From Lachnospira sp. UBA3790 (GTDB lineage: Bacteria; Bacillota; Clostridia; Lachnospirales; Lachnospiraceae), in NCBI GenBank assembly GCA_002369135.1, contig DFEY01000003.1:642338-706337 (forward strand): a stretch of 64,000 nucleotides of DNA, given 5' to 3'. Below, one piece after another: positions 33,039-40,843 of this stretch. Under the pieces are notes generated by a model. That model saw only the letters and a list, made by a program, of their open reading frames with translations. It did no database searches and was not told the origin of the DNA. Position 1 is the stretch's first letter. Each line of letters begins with the position of its first letter. Both the position numbers and the translations under genes were made by a program.

Positions 33039-33899
33039 ATGAAAAAGTTTTATGAAAAAAGAATAAGTCCATTCTTGGACAACCTAAAAGAAGATAAGAT
33101 TGATGTTCATACAGGACAATCTTCTTTCTTTATGGTGCTATCAGTATTTCCATTTTTACTATTACTTCTAAACCTAGTTTCAATTATCCCTTCAGGTCGA
33201 GAAGTCTTTATTAAAATAATTAATACTGTCAGCAATCATAGTATTAGAGAGCTTATGAATGATTTGGTTAATTATTTGTCAAAATATGCCTCTGGCTTTT
33301 CTATTTCAATTTCAGCCATCATCGCTCTTTGGTCCGCGTCAAAGGGAGTTCACACTCTTATGGACGGACTTGGCAATATCAATAACCTACACAAGAATAG
33401 AAACTTCATTGTTTCAAGATTACTTTCTATGGTATACACATTAGCATTTATTATCCTTATTCTTATAACAATGTGTGTATTAATTTTCGGAAACAAATCA
33501 GTAAAATATATAGTTGGTCAGTCTCCTCATCTAGATGGAGCCGGCTACCTATCGATGGCATTTAGATACTTAGCAATGTTTATTTGCTTCCTAATATTCT
33601 TCCTATTAGTATATAGGTTATCAAACAGAACATATGCAACTTTTAAGAAAATATTTTGGGGGGCATTGTTTAGTGCAGCTGGATGGATACTCTTCTCATT
33701 AGGATTCAATATTTATGTGGATTATTTCTTTAACACATCATATATGTATGGAAGTTTAGCATCATTTGTTGTACTAATGCTTTGGACGTATGCATGTATT
33801 TACATATTCTTCTTAGGTCATGAAATCAATAAATTATTACATCCAGAGATTGTAGCTCCGGATGAAGATGAAAATAATGCAAAAACAGATATTATATAA
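33039..33899 (+). CDS. YihY/BrkB-family inner membrane protein
   Basis: 286 residues with about six membrane helices. The family hallmark TGQSSFFMVLSVFPFLLLLL lies near residue 30, and the polar LWSASKGVHTLMDGLGNI motif near 90-110. The family was once called ribonuclease BN by mistake; members are now viewed as transporters or membrane proteins of unknown substrate. The N-terminal start is supported only by the short distance to a TATAAT box. The acidic C-terminal tail is cytoplasmic. It is a single-gene unit with a strong terminator. Confidence 0.9.
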   Translation: MKKFYEKRISPFLDNLKEDKIDVHTGQSSFFMVLSVFPFLLLLLNLVSIIPSGREVFIKIINTVSNHSIRELMNDLVNYLSKYASGFSISISAIIALWSASKGVHTLMDGLGNINNLHKNRNFIVSRLLSMVYTLAFIILILITMCVLIFGNKSVKYIVGQSPHLDGAGYLSMAFRYLAMFICFLIFFLLVYRLSNRTYATFKKIFWGALFSAAGWILFSLGFNIYVDYFFNTSYMYGSLASFVVLMLWTYACIYIFFLGHEINKLLHPEIVAPDEDENNAKTDII

Positions 33900-33914
33900 A
33901 CTAAATTATTGCAT

Positions 33915-33952
33915 AAAAAAAGAATGTGGTATTTCTACCACATTCTTTTTTT
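33915..33952. terminator. Bidirectional intrinsic terminator
   Basis: 17-bp stem ending in AGAATGTGGTA / TACCACATTCT with loop TTTC and long A and T runs, between convergent yihY and the DUF4190-like gene. Confidence 0.9.
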
Positions 33953-33954
33953 TA

Positions 33955-34395
33955 TTAGCGAAGATACAAACTGTCTAGTCCGCCGTTAGCTAATAATATA
34001 AGTACATAAATAAGTCCTATAACTGAACCAATTATACCGATAATACCACATATCTTACCAGCCTTAGCCTTACTATTGTTAGCATCTCCCGTCTCATTAA
34101 CATATGCAGATGCCATAACAACAGCAATAATTCCCAATACTAGAGTTACGATACCCCAGCAACAAGGAATAACACTGATAATACCACATACCATAGATGC
34201 TGTAGCCTTACCATCAGTTTTAGGCTGTGCAGTATTCTGTGACTCTTCCACTGTAGTTTGAGCATATGTTGAATATGTTTGTTCTGTTTCAACCTGTGGT
34301 TCTGGAGTTACTTCCGCTTCAGACGTCTCAACACTTTCAACTGACTCATTTACATTTTCATCCAAGTTGTTTTCATTGATTTTGTTTTCATCCAT
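33955..34395 (-). CDS. DUF4190-like membrane protein with acidic N-terminus
   Basis: 146 residues, function unknown. The first ~70 residues are acidic and Asn/Thr/Gln-rich, likely disordered. Two hydrophobic segments follow (about 74-97 and 115-138) with the small-residue pattern GIISVIPCCWGIVTLVLGIIAV, as in DUF4190 proteins. I chose the ATG at 34395 (MDENKIN), with GGAGGAAG upstream; the longer frame to 34461 would overlap the superoxide reductase gene and place that ribosome site inside the coding region. It is second in a two-gene operon with the superoxide reductase. Confidence 0.75.
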   Translation of the reverse strand: MDENKINENNLDENVNESVESVETSEAEVTPEPQVETEQTYSTYAQTTVEESQNTAQPKTDGKATASMVCGIISVIPCCWGIVTLVLGIIAVVMASAYVNETGDANNSKAKAGKICGIIGIIGSVIGLIYVLILLANGGLDSLYLR

Positions 34396-34417
34396 ACTAA
34401 ACACTTCCTCCATTAAA

Positions 34418-34792
34418 TTATATTTCTTTTTTCCATAATCTATGAAGATTACAGTACTCAAATGCTGCTATAGGTTCATCACCTTCATTTAAAATAAAAG
34501 CAGCTACTGGTTTATCACCAGGATTCAATTTCTTTTTGTATTCCATCTGCTTTGTCTCAAGAATAATCCACTCAATGTAGTGTTCTTCTTCCATAGGATG
34601 TTCAACTTCACCTACTCTTACAGTCACTACATCACCATTGATCTCGATAGCAGGCACATGTTTTTCCTGTGCAGCATCTGTAGTACCTGGAACTAATTCT
34701 TCCATTTTCTCACCACAACACATAACAGGAACGCCTGTATCTTTTTCAAAGCGAATTATATTTCCACAATGATTGCATACATAAAATTTCAT
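34418..34792 (-). CDS. dfx: Desulfoferrodoxin (two-iron superoxide reductase)
   Basis: 124 residues, the size of the classical two-iron form. The N-terminal rubredoxin-like centre has Cys6, Cys9, Cys25 and Cys26. The catalytic centre has His45 in EKHVP, His65, His71, Cys114 and His117. All ligands are present. The enzyme reduces superoxide to peroxide without making oxygen, as expected in an obligate anaerobe; the electron donor is usually rubredoxin, which is not in this window. GGAGG precedes the ATG. It leads a two-gene unit with the DUF4190-like protein. Confidence 0.96.
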   Translation of the reverse strand: MKFYVCNHCGNIIRFEKDTGVPVMCCGEKMEELVPGTTDAAQEKHVPAIEINGDVVTVRVGEVEHPMEEEHYIEWIILETKQMEYKKKLNPGDKPVAAFILNEGDEPIAAFEYCNLHRLWKKEI

Positions 34793-34853
34793 AATTAAAA
34801 CCTCCGAATAATTCTAGGTATAGTATAACAAAAATAAAACTACTTGTGCAATA

Positions 34854-34886
34854 AAAAAGAATGTAACGTCCAGTTACATTCTTTTT
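34854..34886 (-). terminator. Intrinsic terminator of the 6S-like RNA
   Basis: 14-bp stem AAAAAGAATGTAAC / GTTACATTCTTTTT with a 5-base loop. Confidence 0.85.
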
Positions 34887-35087
34887 CTTAAGCTTCTTTC
34901 CCTTAACTGCAAGTACTGCTCATTGACTCCTAGCAATGGCTAGGTGGGCAACCTCATCTGAACTTCTGCCTTCCACTGATTTTATGAGGCCTGACATCCG
35001 ACTCAGAGATTTGGAATCCCTTCAATGTGTTGTAGGTTCAAATTACGCAGCCCGTACAGTCAGGGTATCAAAGAATATTTCTTTGAT
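34854..35087 (-). ncRNA. ssrS: 6S-like RNA
   Basis: A 400-base gap without a gene holds a stand-alone RNA unit: a consensus promoter, a structured body and a strong terminator. The body (about 34908-35066) folds into a long rod: CCCTGACTGTACGGGCTGC pairs with GCAGTACTTGCAGTTAAGGG with few mismatches, the apical part closes with GGC-CTCAT / ATGAG-GTTGCC, and a small CCTAGC-CATT-GCTAGG hairpin lies in the 3' half. This rod with an interrupted centre is the layout of 6S RNA, the sigma-A polymerase mimic. A short hairpin (ATCAAAG / CTTTGAT) sits at the 5' end. The name rests on structure and recalled similarity; it was not searched. Confidence 0.7.
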
Positions 35088-35093
35088 GCTTAT

Positions 35094-35122
35094 ATTATAA
35101 GAATTTTGCTATAAAAATACAA
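35094..35122 (-). promoter_or_regulatory. Promoter of the 6S-like RNA
   Basis: Minus strand: TTGTAT (35117-35122), 17-bp spacer, TATAAT (35094-35099). Confidence 0.7.
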
Positions 35123-35158
35123 CTCTCCAAATTTTATTTGCATAACATTTCACAAAAA

Positions 35159-35184
35159 AAGAGACCTGCTTTTGCAAGTCTCTT
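35159..35184 (-). terminator. Intrinsic terminator of pckA
   Basis: AAGAGAC / GTCTCTT stem with an inner TGC / GCA pair and TTTT loop; the A/T runs are less regular than in other terminators here. Confidence 0.7.
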
Positions 35185-35194
35185 AATAATCTTT

Positions 35195-36799
35195 TTATAG
35201 TATTGGTCCTGCTTCTACTAGAGCTTTACCAGCTTCGTTTGTAGTGTACTTAACAAAGTTTTTGTTAAATCTTGAAGCAAGATCTTTAGCTTTGTCTTCC
35301 CAAACTGTTGGATCCTCGTATGTGTCTCTTGGATCTAGGATGTTTGTATCAACACCTTCTAGTTCTGTTGGAACTTCAAAGTTGAAGATTGGAATCTGTT
35401 TTGTTGGTGCGCTGTTAATGTTTCCATTTAAGATAGCATCAATGATTCCACGTGTATCCTTGATTGAGATTCTCTTTCCGCTTCCATTCCATCCTGTGTT
35501 TACTAAGTAAGCCTTAGCTCCAGATGCCTGCATTCTCTTAACTAGTTCTTCTGCATATTTTGTTGGATGTAGTTCTAGGAATGCCTGACCGAAACATGCT
35601 GAGAATGTAGGTGTTGGCTCTGTGATTCCTCTCTCTGTACCAGCTAGTTTTGCAGTAAATCCTGATAGGAAGTAATACTGTGTCTGCTCTGGTGTAAGGA
35701 TTGATACTGGAGGAAGTACTCCAAATGCGTCAGCTGAAAGGAAGATAACATCCTTTGCCGCAGGCGCTGTTGAAACAGGGCGAACAATCTTTTCAATGTG
35801 ATCAATTGGATATGATACACGAGTATTCTCTGTCACGCTCTTGTCGTCAAAATCTATTTTTCCGTCTGCATCTACTGTTACGTTTTCAAGTAGAGCATTT
35901 CTCTTAATAGCGTTGTAAATATCTGGCTCAGATTCTTTGTCCAGGTTGATTACTTTCGCATAGCAACCACCTTCAAAGTTGAACACACCTTTGTCATCCC
36001 AACCGTGCTCATCATCACCGATTAGAAGTCTCTTTGGATCTGTAGAAAGTGTAGTCTTACCTGTTCCTGATAGACCAAAGAAAATAGCTGTATTTTCACC
36101 GTTCATATCTGTATTTGCTGAACAGTGCATTGAAGCAATACCCTTAAGCGGTAGGTAATAGTTCATCATTGAGAACATGCCCTTCTTCATCTCTCCACCG
36201 TACCAAGTATTTAGAATAACCTGCTCACGGCTAGAAACGTTAAATAGTACTGCTGTCTCAGAATTTAGGCCAAGTTCCTGATAGTTTTCAACTTTAGCTT
36301 TTGAAGCTGTGTAAACCATAAAGTCTGGCTCAAAGTTTTCAAGTTCTTCTGCTGAAGGCTTGATAAACATATTTGTTACAAAGTGTGCCTGCCAAGCAAC
36401 TTCCATGATAAATCTAACTGCCATTCTTGTGTCTTCATTAGCACCACAGAATGCATCTACCACATATAGCTTCTTGTTTGACAATTCATCAATAGCAAGT
36501 TTTTTACATGCTTCCCATGTCTCTTCTGATGCTGGATGGTTATCATTTGGATACTCTTCAGAATTCCACCAAACAGTGTCCTTTGAATTTTCATCCATTA
36601 CGATGAATTTGTCTTTAGGTGATCTACCTGTGTAGATACCTGTCATAACGTTAACAGCATCTAGTTCTGTTAACTGACCTTTATCATAACCCTCTAATGT
36701 TGGGTCCATCTCATCTTCAAATAACTTCTCATATGAAGGGTTGTGAATAATCTCTGTCACGCCTGTGATTCCATACTTTGTTAAATCTAAATTAGCCAT
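35195..36799 (-). CDS. pckA: Phosphoenolpyruvate carboxykinase (ATP)
   Basis: 534 residues, the standard length of the ATP-dependent type. It interconverts oxaloacetate and PEP with CO2; in fermenters it often runs toward oxaloacetate. The P-loop is FFGLSGTGKTTLS, the second metal/phosphate motif is GDDEHGWDDKGVFNFEGGCYAK in parts, and TGRSPKDKF plus LVNTGWNGS are also present. AAAGGAGG lies before the ATG. The 5' leader has a hairpin (ATATAGC / GCTATAT, about 36817-36838) right before this site. It is monocistronic. Confidence 0.97.
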   Translation of the reverse strand: MANLDLTKYGITGVTEIIHNPSYEKLFEDEMDPTLEGYDKGQLTELDAVNVMTGIYTGRSPKDKFIVMDENSKDTVWWNSEEYPNDNHPASEETWEACKKLAIDELSNKKLYVVDAFCGANEDTRMAVRFIMEVAWQAHFVTNMFIKPSAEELENFEPDFMVYTASKAKVENYQELGLNSETAVLFNVSSREQVILNTWYGGEMKKGMFSMMNYYLPLKGIASMHCSANTDMNGENTAIFFGLSGTGKTTLSTDPKRLLIGDDEHGWDDKGVFNFEGGCYAKVINLDKESEPDIYNAIKRNALLENVTVDADGKIDFDDKSVTENTRVSYPIDHIEKIVRPVSTAPAAKDVIFLSADAFGVLPPVSILTPEQTQYYFLSGFTAKLAGTERGITEPTPTFSACFGQAFLELHPTKYAEELVKRMQASGAKAYLVNTGWNGSGKRISIKDTRGIIDAILNGNINSAPTKQIPIFNFEVPTELEGVDTNILDPRDTYEDPTVWEDKAKDLASRFNKNFVKYTTNEAGKALVEAGPIL

Positions 36800-36880
36800 T
36801 ATTTTTCCTCCTTTAATATAGCAATTTTGCGCTATATGGGCGTATTTGTTGGTAATTCTTATACCAAAACAACCTTGCGT

Positions 36881-36909
36881 ATTATAGCATAAAAAGGGGC
36901 AAAATTAAA
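36881..36909 (-). promoter_or_regulatory. Promoter of pckA
   Basis: Minus strand: TTTAAT (36904-36909), 17-bp spacer, TATAAT (36881-36886). The -35 touches the terminator of the LRR gene. Confidence 0.5.
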
Positions 36910-36938
36910 GGACTTGTGACCTTAAATCACAAGTCCTT
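36908..36938 (-). terminator. Intrinsic terminator of the topB-glmS row
   Basis: 12-bp stem AAGGACTTGTGA / TCACAAGTCCTT with a 7-base loop after the LRR gene. Confidence 0.85.
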
Positions 36939-36955
36939 ATTTTATTAAGTATGCC

Positions 36956-38290
36956 TTATTTTACTGTTACTTTTATCTTTGCACATGTTCCATTTTGAGC
37001 ATAAGCAAATACTGTTGTTTTACCCTTCTTAACGCCCTTTATAACACCTTTTCCATTAACTGATGCTACCTTTGAATTCAATGACTCGTATTTAATTTTA
37101 CGATGTCTCTTAACTTTACCCTTCTTAGGCTTCTTCTCTTTAGCTTTAAGCTTAAATGTCTTCTTTGCTTTAATACTAACTTTATTCTTCTTTGCTTTAG
37201 TCTTAACACCAATATCGTTTGTTACTTTGCCGCCCTTTGTCGCAACGTGAACCGTCTTAGATGTAGTTACTACTTTATTATTTTTATCAATAGCGATTAC
37301 GATAAATTTATAGTATTTACCTTTCTTTAACTTCTTGCCACAAATCTTTTTAAAGTTATTAGAAGTTCCTGTTGTAATACCGTGTTTTACATATTTATTT
37401 TTCTTGCCACAGTTTGTAGCATAGAATGCATATTTAACTGCGCCAGAAACTTTCTTCCAACTAACCTTAATAGCGTTCTTCTTAACTTTCTTCTGCTTTA
37501 GTTGAAGTAAGCCAAACTTTGAACCTGGTACATCACTCTCGCTTGAGTAGTTTGTGATAGCTTTATCTGCTCTATCATATGAAGCACCTTTGTCGTATGG
37601 GTTCTTTGGCTCAGTTCCACCACCACCGTTTTCTGGTAGTACTCTAGTTACATGAGCGTCTTTCGCTGGGTCAGCCATGTACTTAATGATAATAGGTGCA
37701 TTTGGTCTATCAGTGTTCAACTGTTGAAGTTCTCTATCTGCAACACTTCCCTGCACCACATAAGCTGTCACACCTTGAATTGGGTTAAGATTGCCAGTAG
37801 TTGCTATATATGACATAAGATAAATAGACGATGGTGTGTCTTTAGCCTCACCTATTCTAATTGTTTTACAATTTGGAATATCAACTAACGCAGCCTCTGC
37901 CATATAAACAACTGTTCCACTTATAACAAGTTCTGTTATGCCTGTGCAACCAGCAAACGCTCTAGCACCAATAAATTTATAGCCATCAGGAATTATTACT
38001 TTTTTAAGTTTTGTATTTCCTGCAAATGCATCTGGAGCAATCTCTTCTACAGGTATTTTATTGTTATTGTAAATAATATGTGTTGGCAAAACTAGATTAG
38101 TCTCGCTACCTGTATATCCATCAAGCCACAAAGATCCAATTCCACCACCGTCATCGTAGAATGTGAAATGGAATCCGTTCATCTCAATTTTAACTTCTTT
38201 AGTTTCAGCCTTTGTAGGTGCTGCAAACATAGTCACACATACAGCAATAGCCAAAACAAAAACACTTAATCTTTTTAGCACTTGTTTCAT
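36956..38290 (-). CDS. Secreted protein with BspA-like leucine-rich repeats and Ig-like domain
   Basis: 444 residues. A signal peptide with cleavage near APTKA (about residue 27) shows export. Two or three BspA-type repeats (LRR_5) lie at about 80-145: APDAFAGNTKLKKVIIP and ARAFAGCTGITELVI. A fibronectin-like module (about 245-350) contains AIKVSWKKVSGAVKYAFY. A Lys-rich Big_2 domain closes the protein with KIKYESLNSKVASVNGKG. There is no LPXTG or SLH motif. Such proteins act in adhesion, but no ligand can be named. It is last in the topB-glmS row, 13 bases after the hexapeptide gene. Confidence 0.85.
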   Translation of the reverse strand: MKQVLKRLSVFVLAIAVCVTMFAAPTKAETKEVKIEMNGFHFTFYDDGGGIGSLWLDGYTGSETNLVLPTHIIYNNNKIPVEEIAPDAFAGNTKLKKVIIPDGYKFIGARAFAGCTGITELVISGTVVYMAEAALVDIPNCKTIRIGEAKDTPSSIYLMSYIATTGNLNPIQGVTAYVVQGSVADRELQQLNTDRPNAPIIIKYMADPAKDAHVTRVLPENGGGGTEPKNPYDKGASYDRADKAITNYSSESDVPGSKFGLLQLKQKKVKKNAIKVSWKKVSGAVKYAFYATNCGKKNKYVKHGITTGTSNNFKKICGKKLKKGKYYKFIVIAIDKNNKVVTTSKTVHVATKGGKVTNDIGVKTKAKKNKVSIKAKKTFKLKAKEKKPKKGKVKRHRKIKYESLNSKVASVNGKGVIKGVKKGKTTVFAYAQNGTCAKIKVTVK

Positions 38291-38302
38291 AGTTACTTCC
38301 TC

Positions 38303-38965
38303 CTAGTTTTTATCTACTATTTTATCCGAACTTTTATATATGCTATTCTCAGGCACTACTCCACGAACCGGCGACAAAGGATAAATATTTGTATTTCGTC
38401 CAATTACTGTTCCTGGATTTAGCACCGAGTTACATCCAACTTCTACATAATCACCAATCATAGCGCCAAACTTCTTAAGACCTGTCTCGATCTCTTCACC
38501 GTCGTTTTTAACTACAACTAATGTCTTATCTGATTTAACGTTTGATGTGATAGATCCAGCACCCATATGTGAATGAGTTCCCAAGATACTATCGCCCACA
38601 TAATTGTAATGAGGCACTTGAACTGTATTAAACAAAACTACATTCTTAAGTTCTGTTGAGTTTCCAACCACACAGTTTTTTCCAACTAAAACGTTACCTC
38701 TAATAAATGCACCTGGTCTAACCTCTGTGTCTGCATCTATAATAAGAGGTCCGTTAAGCGTAGCTGTCTTTGCAATCTTTACAGACTTGTGAATCCAAAT
38801 GTTTTCTTCTGGATGATCAAATTCGTCCGACAAAGTCTCACCAAGTTTAGTTACAAAATCACCAATCTCAGGCAACACTTCCCAAGGATATGTTTTTCCT
38901 TCAAACAAATCCTTTGCAATAGTCTCATTTAAATCATACAAATCTTTAATTGTTATAGCACTCAT
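38303..38965 (-). CDS. Hexapeptide-repeat (left-handed beta-helix) acyltransferase, GlmU-like
   Basis: 220 residues. From about residue 55 the sequence is a left-handed beta-helix made of hexapeptides such as IHKSVKIAKTATLNGPLII, VGKNCVVGNSTELKNVV and MIGDYVEVGCNSVLNPGTVIG. This resembles the acetyltransferase half of GlmU, including HSHMGAGSITSN at the usual active-site His region; the N-terminal nucleotidyltransferase half is replaced by a short helical leader. It lies 48 bases after glmS, so a role in acetylating glucosamine-1-phosphate is an attractive inference but not proven. It could also act on another sugar. Confidence 0.8.
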   Translation of the reverse strand: MSAITIKDLYDLNETIAKDLFEGKTYPWEVLPEIGDFVTKLGETLSDEFDHPEENIWIHKSVKIAKTATLNGPLIIDADTEVRPGAFIRGNVLVGKNCVVGNSTELKNVVLFNTVQVPHYNYVGDSILGTHSHMGAGSITSNVKSDKTLVVVKNDGEEIETGLKKFGAMIGDYVEVGCNSVLNPGTVIGRNTNIYPLSPVRGVVPENSIYKSSDKIVDKN

Positions 38966-39013
38966 ATCTTCTCCTATTTTAAATGGCGAGACAAAGTCCC
39001 GCCATAATTAATC

Positions 39014-40831
39014 TTATTCTACTGTTACTGACTTAGCTAGGTTTCTAGGTTTATCTACGTTAAATCCTTTTAGAACAGTTGTGTAGTAAGCAATAAGCTG
39101 TAGAGGAATAACTGTAACCATAGGCATAAGTACATCCTCTAATGCAGGAACTTCTATTAACTCATCATTTAGACCAGCGTTAAATTCCTCTCCCTCTTTT
39201 GCCACAGTAACTGTAAACGCTCCACGAGATTTAACTTCAACTATATTACTTACAGTTTTTTCTAGTAAAGCACTCTGAGTTGCAACACTTATAACTGGAA
39301 CTCCGTCCTCTATTAGAGAAATAGTTCCGTGCTTCAACTCACCAGCTGCATAACTTTCTGAATGTATGTATGAAATCTCTTTCAACTTCAAAGATCCTTC
39401 CATACTTAGAGCATAGTCTAAACCTCTTCCAATATACATCAAACTCTGAGCTTTGATTAACTTAGAAGCAACTCTTTGACAATCGTGTTCACATTCCATT
39501 GTCTTTTCTATAACATCTGGAACCTTTGAAAGTTCCGCAGTAAGTCTCTTACACTCTTCCTCTGTAATCTCACCCTTAGCATAAGCAAGTTCGAATGCAA
39601 GCAAATACATAACTGACATCTGAACTGAGAATGCCTTTGTACTAGCAACAGAAATCTCTGGGCCAGCGTGTGTGTAAATTACCATGTCTGAATCTCTTGC
39701 TATTGATGATCCTTTCACATTTACAATACCTAATACTTTGGCGCCCTTTTCCTGTGCAAGTTTAAGTGCTGCCTTTGTATCAGCCGTCTCACCTGACTGT
39801 GAAATAACAATAACCAAATCGTCAGGTGTGATAATTGGGTCTCTATATCTAAACTCAGAAGCTATATCAACTGTAACTTCCACTCTTGCTAACTTTTCAA
39901 TAACATACTTTCCAACTACACCAGCGTGCATAGCTGTACCGCATGCTACGATAAATAATTTTCTATATCCTTTCAATTCTTCAAGTGTCAAACCGCACTC
40001 TGAAATATCAGGCATTCCGTCAATAATTCTAGGAGCAATTGTAGTCTTAACTGCATCTGGCTGCTCGTGGATTTCTTTAAGCATAAAGTGCTCATATCCA
40101 CCTTTTTCTGCAGCATCCATATCAAGATCAGAAACTTGAACTTCTTTTTTAATAGGTTCTTTGTGCATTCCACAAAACTCAACTCTGTCCTCTTTAATAG
40201 TTGCAATTTCACCTTGCTCTAGAAGATAGTAATTCTTTGTGTACTGTAAAATGGCTGGAACGTCAGATGCGATGAAGTTTTCTTCGTCGCCCACGCCTAT
40301 GATAAGCGGACTATCTTTTCTTGCTGCAAAAATTCTATCTGGGAAGTCTTTAAAGATTATTCCAAGAGCATATGCACCACGAACGTCTTTTAAAGTCTTG
40401 ATGATAGCATCAATAGGATCACCTTCATAATAGTAATCCAATAGTTTTGCAACAGTTTCTGTATCAGTCTCGCTATCAAAAGTATATCCCTTCTCAGTTA
40501 GGAACTTTTTGATATCCTTATAGTTTTCAATGATACCATTGTGAACGATTGACACTCTCTTGTTTCCGTGAGGGTGTGAATTGATATCTGAAGGCTCACC
40601 GTGAGTAGCCCATCTAGTATGTCCAATACCAACATGTCCATCCGGTTTGTTTTGTTCCACAATCTCTTTTAGGTTTTTAAGTTCACCTTTAGCCTTCTCT
40701 ACATGGATTTCGCCGTCTTCAAAGACCGCAATACCCGCCGAATCGTATCCACGATACTCCAACTTTGACAAAGCATTCAAAAGTACTTCTGAACAATCTC
40801 TTTCACCGATGTATCCAACTATTCCACACAT
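39014..40831 (-). CDS. glmS: Glutamine--fructose-6-phosphate aminotransferase (isomerizing)
   Basis: 605 residues, full length. Makes glucosamine-6-phosphate, first step to UDP-GlcNAc and the cell wall. The N-terminal glutaminase domain starts with catalytic Cys2 (MCGIVGYIG), with HTRWATHG and YDSAG. Two SIS sugar-isomerase domains follow, with SQSGETADT and STKAFSVQ; the C-terminus DKPRNLAKSVTVE is canonical. It lies 13 bases after topB, leaving no space for a glmS ribozyme, so this common Gram-positive control is absent here. Confidence 0.98.
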   Translation of the reverse strand: MCGIVGYIGERDCSEVLLNALSKLEYRGYDSAGIAVFEDGEIHVEKAKGELKNLKEIVEQNKPDGHVGIGHTRWATHGEPSDINSHPHGNKRVSIVHNGIIENYKDIKKFLTEKGYTFDSETDTETVAKLLDYYYEGDPIDAIIKTLKDVRGAYALGIIFKDFPDRIFAARKDSPLIIGVGDEENFIASDVPAILQYTKNYYLLEQGEIATIKEDRVEFCGMHKEPIKKEVQVSDLDMDAAEKGGYEHFMLKEIHEQPDAVKTTIAPRIIDGMPDISECGLTLEELKGYRKLFIVACGTAMHAGVVGKYVIEKLARVEVTVDIASEFRYRDPIITPDDLVIVISQSGETADTKAALKLAQEKGAKVLGIVNVKGSSIARDSDMVIYTHAGPEISVASTKAFSVQMSVMYLLAFELAYAKGEITEEECKRLTAELSKVPDVIEKTMECEHDCQRVASKLIKAQSLMYIGRGLDYALSMEGSLKLKEISYIHSESYAAGELKHGTISLIEDGVPVISVATQSALLEKTVSNIVEVKSRGAFTVTVAKEGEEFNAGLNDELIEVPALEDVLMPMVTVIPLQLIAYYTTVLKGFNVDKPRNLAKSVTVE

Positions 40832-40843
40832 AATGTTTCTCCT

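Noticed and set aside
40832..40843. glmS ribozyme upstream of glmS
   Set aside because: Only 12 bases separate topB and glmS; no ribozyme core is present.
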